Below, piece by piece: positions 1-8,359 of a DNA stretch of 49,316 bases. Below the pieces are notes generated by a model. It had not been told where the DNA came from, searched no databases, and was given only the letters and a program-made list of their open reading frames with translations. The stretch's first letter is position 1. Each line of letters starts with the position of its first letter. The position numbers and the translations under genes were made by a program. Source of the DNA: Oscillospiraceae bacterium (GTDB taxonomy: Bacteria; Bacillota; Clostridia; Oscillospirales; Ruminococcaceae); the NCBI GenBank assembly GCA_015067315.1, contig SVMR01000012.1, positions 1 to 49,316 on the forward strand. The letters run 5' to 3'.

Positions 1-108
1 CTGGGTTCTGTGGTATCACTGGGTTCTGTGGTATCACTGGGTTCTGTGGTATCACTGGGTTCTGTGGTATCACTGGGTTCTGTGGTATCACTGGGTTCTG
101 TGGTATCA
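1..108. repeat. Six perfect 18-bp tandem repeats (coding)
   Basis: The unit CTGGGTTCTGTGGTATCA is repeated six times without a mismatch from the first base and may continue beyond the window. On the minus strand each unit encodes DTTEPS in the reading frame of the secreted protein. Perfect identity implies recent slippage or gene conversion and likely length variation between strains. Confidence 0.95.
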
Positions 109-245
109 CTAGTATTTCCACCGGGCTGAACATTTTCCTCTGTAAAAACTTCCGTTGGCTCCACTTCTGCATAAACAGTTTCAAATGGAACAAGCAATAT
201 GGCTACAAGAATAATAATCGCAATATATTTTATTATCTTTTTCAT
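1..245 (-). CDS. Secreted protein with N-terminal signal peptide and DTTEPS repeats (3' end outside window)
   Basis: The start codon is the complement of 243-245, and its ATGA overlaps the stop of the kinase-FHA gene upstream, so the two are probably translationally coupled. The N-terminus is a classic signal peptide: MKK, a hydrophobic Ile/Leu/Val stretch, then a VYA cleavage-like site. The mature protein is acidic and then enters at least six identical DTTEPS hexapeptides encoded by an 18-bp DNA repeat, and it is cut by the window edge. The Thr/Ser/Pro-rich repeats suggest an extended, possibly glycosylated stalk or wall-spanning linker. It is the last visible gene of the kinase/FHA operon. 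Function is unknown; the repeat region is inferred to sit outside the cell. Confidence 0.75.
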   Translation of the reverse strand, partial: MKKIIKYIAIIILVAILLVPFETVYAEVEPTEVFTEENVQPGGNTSDTTEPSDTTEPSDTTEPSDTTEPSDTTEPSDTTEP

Positions 246-1696
246 TTCACTATCCTCATTCTATACTGTTTTGTTGCGAGATAAACGACTTCCCCAGGAG
301 CAATATCATATATCCTCTTCGGCTCAAGCTTACCATATTTTGTGCTGTATGTCCCATTGATTGATCTATCCTCAATAAAAAGCTTTTCTCCGTGGTTTTG
401 TGATGTAATTATGCAATGTAACCTGCTTATTTCAGGATAATTACCATCCAGCAAAACATTGCACTGCGTACACGACCTGCCGACCGTATATGATCCATCT
501 CTTGTTATTTTGTAAGAAAAGCCTGCTGCCGGTCCTTGCTCAATTTTCAGCCATATCGGCTTGAATCCGGAATCCGGCGGAAGTTCAGGTGGATTAAAAG
601 TATCCGGCTGAGATTTACTTTCACTTTCTTCTACAAATCCTAAAAATGTTTTGATTTTATGCCAAAATCCAGTTTCTTCTTGCTTATTATCTGGTGGCAT
701 CACATACGGTTTTGGTGGAGCTATTACAGGTTCGTCCTGTTGTAAATTCACAAGCATTTCGCCGATGGACTGATATCTTTCAGTAGGCAAAATTGCCATT
801 CCCTTTTCAATTACCGAAGCAAATTTTTCAGGTACTTTAGAAACTACTGAATCAAGTCGTGGCACATTCTTACCATTTATTCTATCAAATGCATCCGGAA
901 CATACTGCCCGCTCAACATAAAATAAATAGTGCAACAAAGGGAATATATATCTGTATATGGACCTTGTTTTTTCTCTGATGAATATTGTTCAACAGGAGC
1001 ATAACCACTTTTTACCATTACAGACATACCGGTAGCATTTTTTATGTAATCTCTTGCAGAGCCGAAATCTATAACTTTTATGCTTCCGTCTTTTTTTATA
1101 AGAACGTTTTCCGGGGTCAAATCTCTGTGCAAAAGTTTTTTTACGTGGACTTTATCAAGGGCAATCGCTATTTCTGTAAAAATACGTTTTGCCTCATAAT
1201 AGCTGTAAGTTCCGCCTTTTTGAACCATATTCTTTTTAAGATTAATCCCGTCAACATATTCCATTACGATATACGCAGTATTATTCGCTTTCAAATAAGC
1301 CCAGATTTCGACAATATTCTTTTCTCCTTTAAGAGTTGCCAAAGTTCTAGCTTCTTCATAAAAGCGCTTTAATCCATGTGAATACTCCCTTATATCTTTT
1401 GAAGGACATGATACTTCGTTTGTATTTCTGTCCCTGTATGCCAGATTGGAAGGGAAATATTCTTTTATTGCACAACGTTTTTGCGTTTTCAAATCGAGCG
1501 CCACATATGTGATTCCAAAACCACCGGCACCTATGCAGTGTCCTAACATATATTTACCATCAATTATGGTAAAGGGCGGTAAACTGTTCGCTTCATTTTT
1601 ACCAGACATCTGATCATAGCCGCAGTAATTGCAGCGTATACCATCGTATCCGCTTTTAAAACAATGTGGGCAAACGTTATTTATCCAATCAGGCAT
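242..1696 (-). CDS. Zinc-ribbon Ser/Thr protein kinase with C-terminal FHA domain
   Basis: The 484-residue product has an N-terminal zinc ribbon (CPHC and CNYC around residues 9-26). A Hanks-type kinase domain follows (about 45-320) with glycine loop GAGGFGITY, the AIKEYFP lysine, catalytic HRDLTPEN and a canonical DFG. A proline-rich linker leads to a C-terminal FHA domain (YTVGRS, SRLHC, SINGTY). No membrane segment is visible, so it is probably cytosolic, unlike the five kinases further upstream. FHA domains bind phospho-threonine, so the protein may dock to phosphorylated partners or to itself. It lies between the VWA-FHA gene (21 bp gap) and the secreted repeat protein (ATGA overlap). 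The PP2C phosphatase of the same operon is its likely opponent. Confidence 0.9.
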   Translation of the reverse strand: MPDWINNVCPHCFKSGYDGIRCNYCGYDQMSGKNEANSLPPFTIIDGKYMLGHCIGAGGFGITYVALDLKTQKRCAIKEYFPSNLAYRDRNTNEVSCPSKDIREYSHGLKRFYEEARTLATLKGEKNIVEIWAYLKANNTAYIVMEYVDGINLKKNMVQKGGTYSYYEAKRIFTEIAIALDKVHVKKLLHRDLTPENVLIKKDGSIKVIDFGSARDYIKNATGMSVMVKSGYAPVEQYSSEKKQGPYTDIYSLCCTIYFMLSGQYVPDAFDRINGKNVPRLDSVVSKVPEKFASVIEKGMAILPTERYQSIGEMLVNLQQDEPVIAPPKPYVMPPDNKQEETGFWHKIKTFLGFVEESESKSQPDTFNPPELPPDSGFKPIWLKIEQGPAAGFSYKITRDGSYTVGRSCTQCNVLLDGNYPEISRLHCIITSQNHGEKLFIEDRSINGTYSTKYGKLEPKRIYDIAPGEVVYLATKQYRMRIVK

Positions 1697-1717
1697 GTTT
1701 TCCCTTCTTCTCTTCCT

Positions 1718-3511
1718 TTATAAAAAACGTACTGTAATTTTTGTTCTTCCAAACTTGATTACATCGCCGTCATTAACACAATAAGGACCTTTTAATCCGA
1801 TTCCGTTTACAGTTGTTCCGTTCGTGGAGCCGAGATCCTGTATAACAAGCGTTCCGTTGATATAATCAAAAGCGCAATGTTCTCTGGACATTCCTTTATC
1901 GTTAAAGCTTAGATTGCATTTAGAGGAACGTCCCATTGTATATTTTCCTTTAATAAGAACATCAACGCTTCTCTGCATCTCGCCTTCTTCGTTGATTACG
2001 AGCATAACTCTTTTGGCAAAATGACCTGCTGTATCAATTCTTATATTTCCGTTTTGGAATGCTTTTGCAGAATTGTTTAATCCTTCTTCAACTGCATTCA
2101 AGGCAGCTTTTCTAATATTTTCTTCTTCCTGTTTTTTTGCTGCAAGTTTCTTTTCTTCGCTTTTTCTTTTGGATTTATTGAGCATAATAACAGCCAATAC
2201 AATTCCAGCTACAACTATGATAAAAAGCGGTAAAGAAATGTACCAATATTTAAGGATAGTTTCTGTTACTGTAAGCGGTCTGTCGCGTCCTTCTTCAGAA
2301 AGAGTAAAAACATAATCTGATTCTTCAATCATGTTTTTTTCCATAGATACATCGGAAACGCCGGAAACATTAACAAAATATTCGCCGTTATACAAATCAT
2401 TTTCCAAAATAACACTCGTAACGAAACTGTCTTCATTGTAAGAAACAGAAACAATTCCATATTCTGTTCCGTTTTCATCAAATATTTTGTAATTTGAAAG
2501 ATTATTCGCGCCAAAAACATTTTCGCTGAACTCAATTTCAATTTTGTTCATTGCGGATGATGTACACAAAACTATCTCCGGAGATATTTCATCTTTGATC
2601 CATTTTGTAGTTTTTACAGCAAACGTTGCTTCGAGAACAGTATTTTCGTAAGGAATTTTTATAACAAGGTCTTCAGAAGTTGCTTTTACAATGTTATTGT
2701 CAGATTTTATCTGCAAAACAAGACAATTTTCAATTCTGTCATTAAACTCATTAAATCCCTCTGCAGCTTTACCTGTTTTAAGTACAAATTGTTTTCCGCC
2801 GGATTTTTCAGAAAAACTTCTCATAGCTTCTTTTCCATCATTTCCGGAATTGGGCAATGCAAAAGAGAAAAGAGCAATGTTTTCTTTCTGAATTCTTTCA
2901 AGAACTTCATCTTTTGTAGCTCCGCCATTATAAAGGTCTGCTCCATCACTTACCAAAACTGCAATTTTTCTTGAAACGGAATCCACATCGTTGGCGGAAA
3001 GAGTAAGCATTTTGTCAAGTCCGTCGAAAAGTCTGGTCGCTGTTTCGTTGGGCTGCATTGAATCAACTTTTTCACAGGCATATATGCTGTTTTCGCTGCC
3101 GTCCAGAACAACTTTCACTTCTTTTCCGAAAGTGATTACTATAATTTTTTCATTTTCTTCTTTTGTGTTGATATGATTTTTAATTACTTCTTTTATTTCA
3201 TTAAAAACAGCTTTCTGGACAGAAGTCGATACGTCAAGAAGATAATAATATGCCGTTTTCTCGTTATTATGTTTGCTGAAGTCTACAATTTCAACAGATT
3301 CTCCACCAAACACAACCGTTACAGCATCTTTATCGGGTTCAAAATTCTTGACGATATTTCCATCGCCGTCTTCAAGATATAAATAAGCTGTAACTTCCGG
3401 AAGATTTGCATTTACTTGCTCAATATGTATCTTATCGAAATCACTTGCATAAACTGTAATCGGTATTAAAACAGAAATTACAAATGCAATAAATACAAAA
3501 AACTTTTTCAC
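1718..3511 (-). CDS. Secreted/membrane VWA-domain protein with cytoplasmic FHA domain
   Basis: I chose the GTG start at 3511: AGGAG lies 10 nt upstream and translation then begins directly with a signal peptide (MKKFFVFIAFVISVLI). An in-frame ATG at 3532 lies inside the previous gene and has no such site. After the signal comes a von Willebrand A domain with a MIDAS motif (DVSTS) and VLVSDGAD, then an Ig-like region, one transmembrane helix (about residues 420-445), a charged coiled segment and a C-terminal FHA domain (YTMGRS, SREHC, DLGSTNGT). The topology puts a metal-dependent adhesion module outside and a phospho-Thr reader inside, so it could link an external ligand to the kinases. The stop of the upstream FHA gene overlaps the start (GTGA). 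Confidence 0.88.
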   Translation of the reverse strand: MKKFFVFIAFVISVLIPITVYASDFDKIHIEQVNANLPEVTAYLYLEDGDGNIVKNFEPDKDAVTVVFGGESVEIVDFSKHNNEKTAYYYLLDVSTSVQKAVFNEIKEVIKNHINTKEENEKIIVITFGKEVKVVLDGSENSIYACEKVDSMQPNETATRLFDGLDKMLTLSANDVDSVSRKIAVLVSDGADLYNGGATKDEVLERIQKENIALFSFALPNSGNDGKEAMRSFSEKSGGKQFVLKTGKAAEGFNEFNDRIENCLVLQIKSDNNIVKATSEDLVIKIPYENTVLEATFAVKTTKWIKDEISPEIVLCTSSAMNKIEIEFSENVFGANNLSNYKIFDENGTEYGIVSVSYNEDSFVTSVILENDLYNGEYFVNVSGVSDVSMEKNMIEESDYVFTLSEEGRDRPLTVTETILKYWYISLPLFIIVVAGIVLAVIMLNKSKRKSEEKKLAAKKQEEENIRKAALNAVEEGLNNSAKAFQNGNIRIDTAGHFAKRVMLVINEEGEMQRSVDVLIKGKYTMGRSSKCNLSFNDKGMSREHCAFDYINGTLVIQDLGSTNGTTVNGIGLKGPYCVNDGDVIKFGRTKITVRFL

Positions 3512-4101
3512 CAGGATACATCTCCTTTGCAAAACGGAACAAACACAAAAGTTGAATCTCCGATTTTAAATTTATCATTTTCGTTAAGCTTCACATATTT
3601 TTCGAGAAGCTCACCGTTGTAAAACGTTGATGTTTCGCTTCCCGGAACAAGCATAAATTCTTTTTTTATCGGCTCATAAACAATTGAACAATGGTATCTT
3701 AAAGCAATTTTTTCGTCCTCATATATAGAGATATCCATATCCCCGGTTCTTCCTATAAAGTTTCTTTCCGGATGGATACGATAGTCTCTGCCTCTGCTTT
3801 TTCCTTCGATGCAAACTACCCATCCAACAACCGGTGACCAGACTTCTTCGGCAATCGGCATTCCCATTGTCGGCATATCATCTGGATCACCGTCAAAAAT
3901 CGGTACCGTCATTTCCTCGGTTTCCATATTTTGGTCAAGATAAACTGTTGCTGTATCATCGGAAGAATTTCTGAACGCATTTTCATTTCTCACCAAGATA
4001 TTATTTGTATTTTCAGCACCGGAACCATTTCCGCAAACCGGACAAAACTGCGTGATTTCCTGATTATAGTAATGTCCGTTTTTACATTGAGCTAATTTCA
4101 T
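3508..4101 (-). CDS. FHA-domain protein with N-terminal zinc ribbon
   Basis: The 197-residue protein opens with a zinc ribbon (C7 with CPVC near residue 20), has an acidic Thr-rich linker and ends in an FHA domain (FIGRTGD, RYHCSIVY) at about residues 95-190. The linker contains TATVYLDQ and DMPTMGMP segments, Thr-containing acidic stretches resembling kinase substrate motifs; this is inference only. No membrane segment is present, so it is a cytosolic phospho-reader. AAGGAGG lies 7 nt before the ATG. It is sandwiched between the PP2C phosphatase (12 bp) and the VWA-FHA gene (4 bp overlap). Confidence 0.85.
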   Translation of the reverse strand: MKLAQCKNGHYYNQEITQFCPVCGNGSGAENTNNILVRNENAFRNSSDDTATVYLDQNMETEEMTVPIFDGDPDDMPTMGMPIAEEVWSPVVGWVVCIEGKSRGRDYRIHPERNFIGRTGDMDISIYEDEKIALRYHCSIVYEPIKKEFMLVPGSETSTFYNGELLEKYVKLNENDKFKIGDSTFVFVPFCKGDVSW

Positions 4102-4113
4102 TACAAATCCTCC

Positions 4114-4848
4114 TTACTTAAACCACACAGTAATTGCTGTAAAGTTATCGTTTTCTTTTCCTCTGCCTTTTGCTATTACCACTTTTTTCATTTCATTAAG
4201 CCATTCCGTTGCATTCTTTGCTTTTCTGGAACAATCTATCATTTCGGAATCTTCGATATTTTCCCAAAAACCGTCGCTGCAAAGCAAAAATTTATCATTT
4301 GGTCTTGGTCTGAAAGGTTTTTGAGCAATTTCATATTCCGGCTTTTCCCATTCAGTTCCGATTACTTTCAGAAGGCGGTTTCTGTCTTCGTGGTGGCGTA
4401 TATCCTTTTCCTTGATTTCGCCAATAGCGACAAGCATCTGCGGAACACTGTGGTCAAGGGTTCTCCAAAAGAATCTGTGGTTTCTGAAACAATAGATTCT
4501 GCTGTCGCCTATATGCCCCCAAAGTGCCCAACCGTCTTCAATGCTCAAAACAGACAACGTTGTTTTCATTGCGCCAATCGAATTTGTTTCTTTCTGTTTC
4601 TGCAATATCGCTCTTTGGCTTTCCTCAAAATAAATATTGAGTTTATCCGCCTGAGTTCCGTTTTTTGAATTAAAAATTTTTTCAATGGTTTCAGTTGCTG
4701 TCGAGGAAGCAATATCGCCTTTTCCATGTCCGCCAAGTCCGTCCGCAACCGCAAAGCAATAATCGTTTTCGGAATTAAGCATAATATATGAATCTTCGTT
4801 TATGGGTCTTCCGCCCTTTTGAGTCATGCCTGCAAATTCAATTTTCAT
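4114..4848 (-). CDS. PP2C-family Ser/Thr protein phosphatase
   Basis: The product (244 residues from the ATG at 4848) has the PP2C/Stp metal-binding motifs: NEDSY near the N-terminus, ADGLGGHGKGD, GHIGDSRIY, and LLCSDGFWENI toward the C-terminus. It should remove phosphate from Ser/Thr residues modified by the kinases of this locus, using two metal ions. The start at 4848 is preferred because GAGG lies about 6 nt upstream; an ATG four codons earlier has no convincing ribosome binding site. Single-domain length is normal for bacterial Stp-type enzymes. It sits first in the downstream sub-operon, after a roughly 115-bp gap from the LytTR regulator. Confidence 0.92.
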   Translation of the reverse strand: MKIEFAGMTQKGGRPINEDSYIMLNSENDYCFAVADGLGGHGKGDIASSTATETIEKIFNSKNGTQADKLNIYFEESQRAILQKQKETNSIGAMKTTLSVLSIEDGWALWGHIGDSRIYCFRNHRFFWRTLDHSVPQMLVAIGEIKEKDIRHHEDRNRLLKVIGTEWEKPEYEIAQKPFRPRPNDKFLLCSDGFWENIEDSEMIDCSRKAKNATEWLNEMKKVVIAKGRGKENDNFTAITVWFK

Positions 4849-4965
4849 AAGCTCCCTCATTTCCGCTGATTTTTTAATACATATCCTTTTCCATACTGAA
4901 TATTACAATATGTTTGATGATAAAAATCGAAATCTTTATAATTGTGGATTATTTTGTAATAATTA

Positions 4966-5733
4966 TCATTTGATTTTGCTACTTATCGTTTTTTCAACAT
5001 GTTCCGATGAAATATGTACGTTATCAAAACTGTTTGCTATAAATCTCATATAAGCGTCTTTTGACGTTTTATATCGTTTAGGACTTATTTTTATAACTTC
5101 TCCGTTGAAGAGAACAAATTCCTGGTCCTGCAGCTTTTCGACATATGACATATTTACGATATAGCTCTTGTGACAATGTAAAAAACTATTGTCAAGAAGC
5201 GGAAGCATCTGTTCCAGTTTGTTATATGCTTCAACATTCCCTTCTGTGGTATGGGCAATTACAAGTCGCAAATCGCTTTCCAGATAATAAATATTTTTTA
5301 TATTTATTTTGGAAACCATACCCTTTGTTGCCATAACAAGATATTTTGCATCTTTTTTTAATATGTTTTTTATTGCAAGCTGCATTGCATCTTTGAAACG
5401 GCGTATTTCTATCGGTTTTGGAACAAAGTAAACATGCCGCACGCAATAAGAATCAAAAACCGTATTCAGTTTTGAGGAAATGAAAATAACTTCAAGATCA
5501 TAATTCAGTTTTTGAGCATTATGAGCCACATCTATTCCGTCATATTCGCCTAATCTTGTATCACAAAGAATCAGATCCAATTCATCACAATGAATCTGCA
5601 GATAATCCATAAAATCCAACGGATCCAAAAAACCGCAAACACGCAATTTTTCTCCGCAGGAAAATTCATCGGCAAGATTGATTATGTATTCAAGATGTGC
5701 TTTGTTTGTATCACAAATTGCTACGTTTATCAT
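4966..5733 (-). CDS. LytTR-family response regulator
   Basis: The product (255 residues) has an N-terminal receiver domain (INVAICDTN, phospho-acceptor Asp in LILCDTRLGEYDG, conserved Lys in VPKP) and a C-terminal LytTR DNA-binding domain (about 135-235; KYLVMATKG, FLHCHKSYIVN, ISPKRYK). GGTGG five nt before the ATG at 5733 supports this start over an in-frame ATG at 5769. No histidine kinase is visible next to it. It overlaps the preceding 31-residue zinc-ribbon ORF by 23 bp. Its location inside a Ser/Thr kinase operon suggests a transcriptional output, perhaps of the locus itself. Confidence 0.88.
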   Translation of the reverse strand: MINVAICDTNKAHLEYIINLADEFSCGEKLRVCGFLDPLDFMDYLQIHCDELDLILCDTRLGEYDGIDVAHNAQKLNYDLEVIFISSKLNTVFDSYCVRHVYFVPKPIEIRRFKDAMQLAIKNILKKDAKYLVMATKGMVSKINIKNIYYLESDLRLVIAHTTEGNVEAYNKLEQMLPLLDNSFLHCHKSYIVNMSYVEKLQDQEFVLFNGEVIKISPKRYKTSKDAYMRFIANSFDNVHISSEHVEKTISSKIK

Positions 5734-5806
5734 ATTTACCACCGCAATAATTGCATTTTTCAAGTTCATTCATGCAGCCAAGGCACAAATGGTTTCGATT
5801 CAACAT
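5711..5806 (-). CDS. 31-residue stand-alone zinc ribbon related to the kinase N-termini
   Basis: A short ORF with AAGGAG five nt before its ATG encodes MLNRNHLCLGCMNELEKC followed by NYCGGKYDKRSNL. The first half matches the zinc ribbon that starts each of the five kinases (CLGCMNELEEEN..C.ICGW), and the CxxC...CxxC spacing is shortened. It starts 17 bp after the stop of the kinase/pseudo-sortase gene, and its 3' end overlaps the start of the LytTR regulator. It is either a genuine mini-protein or the remnant of a deleted sixth kinase. The intact ribbon, good ribosome binding site and correct stop favour a translated product. Confidence 0.55.
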   Translation of the reverse strand: MLNRNHLCLGCMNELEKCNYCGGKYDKRSNL

Positions 5807-5823
5807 ATTTTCTCCTTACCGAA

Positions 5824-8343
5824 TTATCTCCACGATCCAATAGTTTCATGTGCCCATCCACATTCTTCGCACTCTATTTTTGGATAAAAAACTTCTCCGG
5901 AATGTTCTCCTGCTGACATTTCTCCGTTTTCTGCCACAATACATTCAACGGTATCCCATAAAATAACACCTTTGTATCCTTCCGGATATTCATCAAGATT
6001 TACGGTTTTTGTTCTTTCACCACACTTTATAGTGTGAACACCTGTTCCGTAAAGCTCAAATTTAAGAAAGTGTCTATATTTACCGTTCTCTATATCCGTA
6101 AAAGCAGAATAAATTCTTCCGCCGCATTTATTATCTTCAACTATAATTTCTTCTCCAACATTAGAATCCCAATATGTAATATAGTTTTTGAATTCCTCTT
6201 CATAGGTACTAGGTATCGGAGCATTTACATTTATTTTAAAAGAAGCGAATTCATTTGTTGCCTCTTCCTGATTCTCTATTATTTTTGCTACAATAATAAA
6301 TCTATATCTAGCTCTCGCATTAAGGCCATACCCAACGGTATTAGTAGATAAAGTTATTATTCTATCGTCGCCAGATACTTCTACATCATAGTTGTAAATA
6401 GATCTTTCCTTCATTATTTCAAGCATTGTAACATATTCATTTTCCTCTGGATCAGGTTCAATATACCAAAGATTACCCATGTTTCCTGTATAATAATTTG
6501 CAAAAGAACTTAATATTTTTGTATCTTTTTCATCATTGTAAAATACAGAAAATATTTCGCAAGCATAGTCTTTTTCGTCTGTAGAAAAATAAAAATATGG
6601 AGTGTTTCTTGCAAACTCAGGATCTTTAAACGAAAACAACTGTGAGAATCTCGGACCAGTGGGATCATCATTTTCAAAGCTTAAGTTTGTCAATCCCATA
6701 TCACTATGCCCGAATATAACCGTATTTTTTGACAGACTTTCAATTCCTGTTCCGAACGTATTTCTGAAATGTGTATAATACGCCCCTTTTATCCAATATT
6801 CGTCATCATTTAATTGTTCGCCTAATTCATTTCGTTTATTGTAAGAATAAGTTTTTGTTTCCTTGTCTTGGCAAACTGCTGAGTTTACATCATCAAGTCC
6901 TGGAATATATATCCAACCAACAACATCCGAATTTTTATTTTTTGCTTCTATAACGTTTGATATATTATCTACTATTTCAATTGTGTTTTTTTCAGATTCA
7001 AATTCTTCCTGATATTTACTTTCTGCAATCAAATATTCACAATTTACAATCTGTTCTTTAGAATCATTGTAATCACCAAGAAGCTCAAAAGCAGCTATCG
7101 CTTCTTCGTATTTACCGCTTTCCGCAAGCATTACGGCAGAGTTATATTCTTTTTCAAGCTTATTTTTTTCTATGATATCTGCAGAGAAAAAAGATATTCC
7201 GACAATCAAAAAGATTGTTGTAACCGCAATTGCAATTTTTATTATTTCTTCATTATTGCTTTTGCTCTTTGTCTTTATTTCATCTTTAATATTTATTTCT
7301 TTTTTCGCTTCTTTTTTATCCTTTGCCGAAATATTTTCTTCCTGAACTATTATCTCTTCGACAATATTTTCTCCACCTAAAATAAAAGCATCTCTCAACT
7401 CAAAAACATTAAGATACCTCTCAGAGCTACGTACGGAAAGACCCTTAAGCAAAACTCTTTCCTGTTCTTCGCTTATGTCTGCGCCAAGAACGCTCGGTTT
7501 TTTAATATTATCTTCAAAAGCCCTGTCAGCTGCATTCGGAGGCACTTTACCGGTAATCAAACGGTAAATCGTCGCGCAGAGAGCATAAATATCTGTCCAT
7601 GGTCCCTGCTCACCATGGGTCTGATATTGCTCCATAGGTGCATAGCCATGTTTTACGTTTACGGTAAGGCTGTGCCCACCGTCTGCAGAAATCTGTCTGG
7701 CTGCACCAAGATCGAGAAGCGTTACTCTTCCATCTGAGCTGACCATAATATTATCCGGACTGATATCTCTGTGAATAAGATTGTGAGCATGGATCTGTTC
7801 GAGTGCATCCATTACCGGTTCAAGCAATTCGAGCACCGTGCTCATGTGAAGTTTGTTGCCGTTTTCTTTTACATATTCTTTAAGTGTCTTTCCTTCCACA
7901 TATTCCATTACTATGTAAACGGTATTGTTTTCCGCAAAAACATCTTTCATCTCAACAATGCCTTCCACTTTGTTAAGGCTTTGCATCGTCTTTGCTTCTC
8001 TGATAAATCCGTCTTTTGATTTTTCTGTAAAAGATTCCTGTCCTACATAAGACATAACTGTAGAATTGACAGTCGTATCCCTTCCGACAAATCCATGTGG
8101 ATAGAATTCTTTTATTGCAACTTTTTCTTGTAAAAGAAGATTAAATCCGAGATATGTTATTCCAAATCCGCCTTCACCAAGGACTTTGCCTACAAGATAC
8201 TCTCCCTGCAAAACTGTACCACACTTAAGCTGATGAGGACTGTTCTCATCGGCTTCGCTATTCCATCCGCAGATTTTGCATATTTTGTTTTCTTCTTCAA
8301 GTTCATTCATGCATCCAAGGCATAAACGGTTTGGATCTAACAT
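5824..8343 (-). CDS. Membrane Ser/Thr kinase fused to a sortase-B-like domain lacking the catalytic cysteine
   Basis: The start at 8343 (MLDPNRLCLGC; GGAGGG upstream) gives 839 residues. Order: zinc ribbon (8-26), kinase domain (about 45-320; Lys78, HRD 191-193, DLG 211-213 instead of DFG), one transmembrane helix (about 369-387), a TPR-like linker (395-435), then a sortase class B-like domain (about 465-690) with VVGWIYIPG, NTVIFGHSD (His546) and RIITLST. Class B sortases have Cys right after the TLST string; here it is Asn668 (codon 6340-6342). An Arg-rich strand (ARARYRF) remains. About 150 further residues include a CEECGW pair. The outer part is inferred to be a ligand- or sorting-signal-binding sensor without transpeptidase activity. 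Confidence 0.85.
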   Translation of the reverse strand: MLDPNRLCLGCMNELEEENKICKICGWNSEADENSPHQLKCGTVLQGEYLVGKVLGEGGFGITYLGFNLLLQEKVAIKEFYPHGFVGRDTTVNSTVMSYVGQESFTEKSKDGFIREAKTMQSLNKVEGIVEMKDVFAENNTVYIVMEYVEGKTLKEYVKENGNKLHMSTVLELLEPVMDALEQIHAHNLIHRDISPDNIMVSSDGRVTLLDLGAARQISADGGHSLTVNVKHGYAPMEQYQTHGEQGPWTDIYALCATIYRLITGKVPPNAADRAFEDNIKKPSVLGADISEEQERVLLKGLSVRSSERYLNVFELRDAFILGGENIVEEIIVQEENISAKDKKEAKKEINIKDEIKTKSKSNNEEIIKIAIAVTTIFLIVGISFFSADIIEKNKLEKEYNSAVMLAESGKYEEAIAAFELLGDYNDSKEQIVNCEYLIAESKYQEEFESEKNTIEIVDNISNVIEAKNKNSDVVGWIYIPGLDDVNSAVCQDKETKTYSYNKRNELGEQLNDDEYWIKGAYYTHFRNTFGTGIESLSKNTVIFGHSDMGLTNLSFENDDPTGPRFSQLFSFKDPEFARNTPYFYFSTDEKDYACEIFSVFYNDEKDTKILSSFANYYTGNMGNLWYIEPDPEENEYVTMLEIMKERSIYNYDVEVSGDDRIITLSTNTVGYGLNARARYRFIIVAKIIENQEEATNEFASFKINVNAPIPSTYEEEFKNYITYWDSNVGEEIIVEDNKCGGRIYSAFTDIENGKYRHFLKFELYGTGVHTIKCGERTKTVNLDEYPEGYKGVILWDTVECIVAENGEMSAGEHSGEVFYPKIECEECGWAHETIGSWR

Positions 8344-8359
8344 TCTATTCCCTCCAAAA

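Noticed and set aside
1-108. CRISPR-like array at the window start
   Set aside because: The repeats are directly adjacent without spacers and are in frame with a signal-peptide protein.
3512-3532. Upstream ATG start for the VWA-FHA gene
   Set aside because: It lies inside the FHA gene without a ribosome site and adds polar residues (MQRRCIL) before the signal peptide; the GTG at 3511 fits better.
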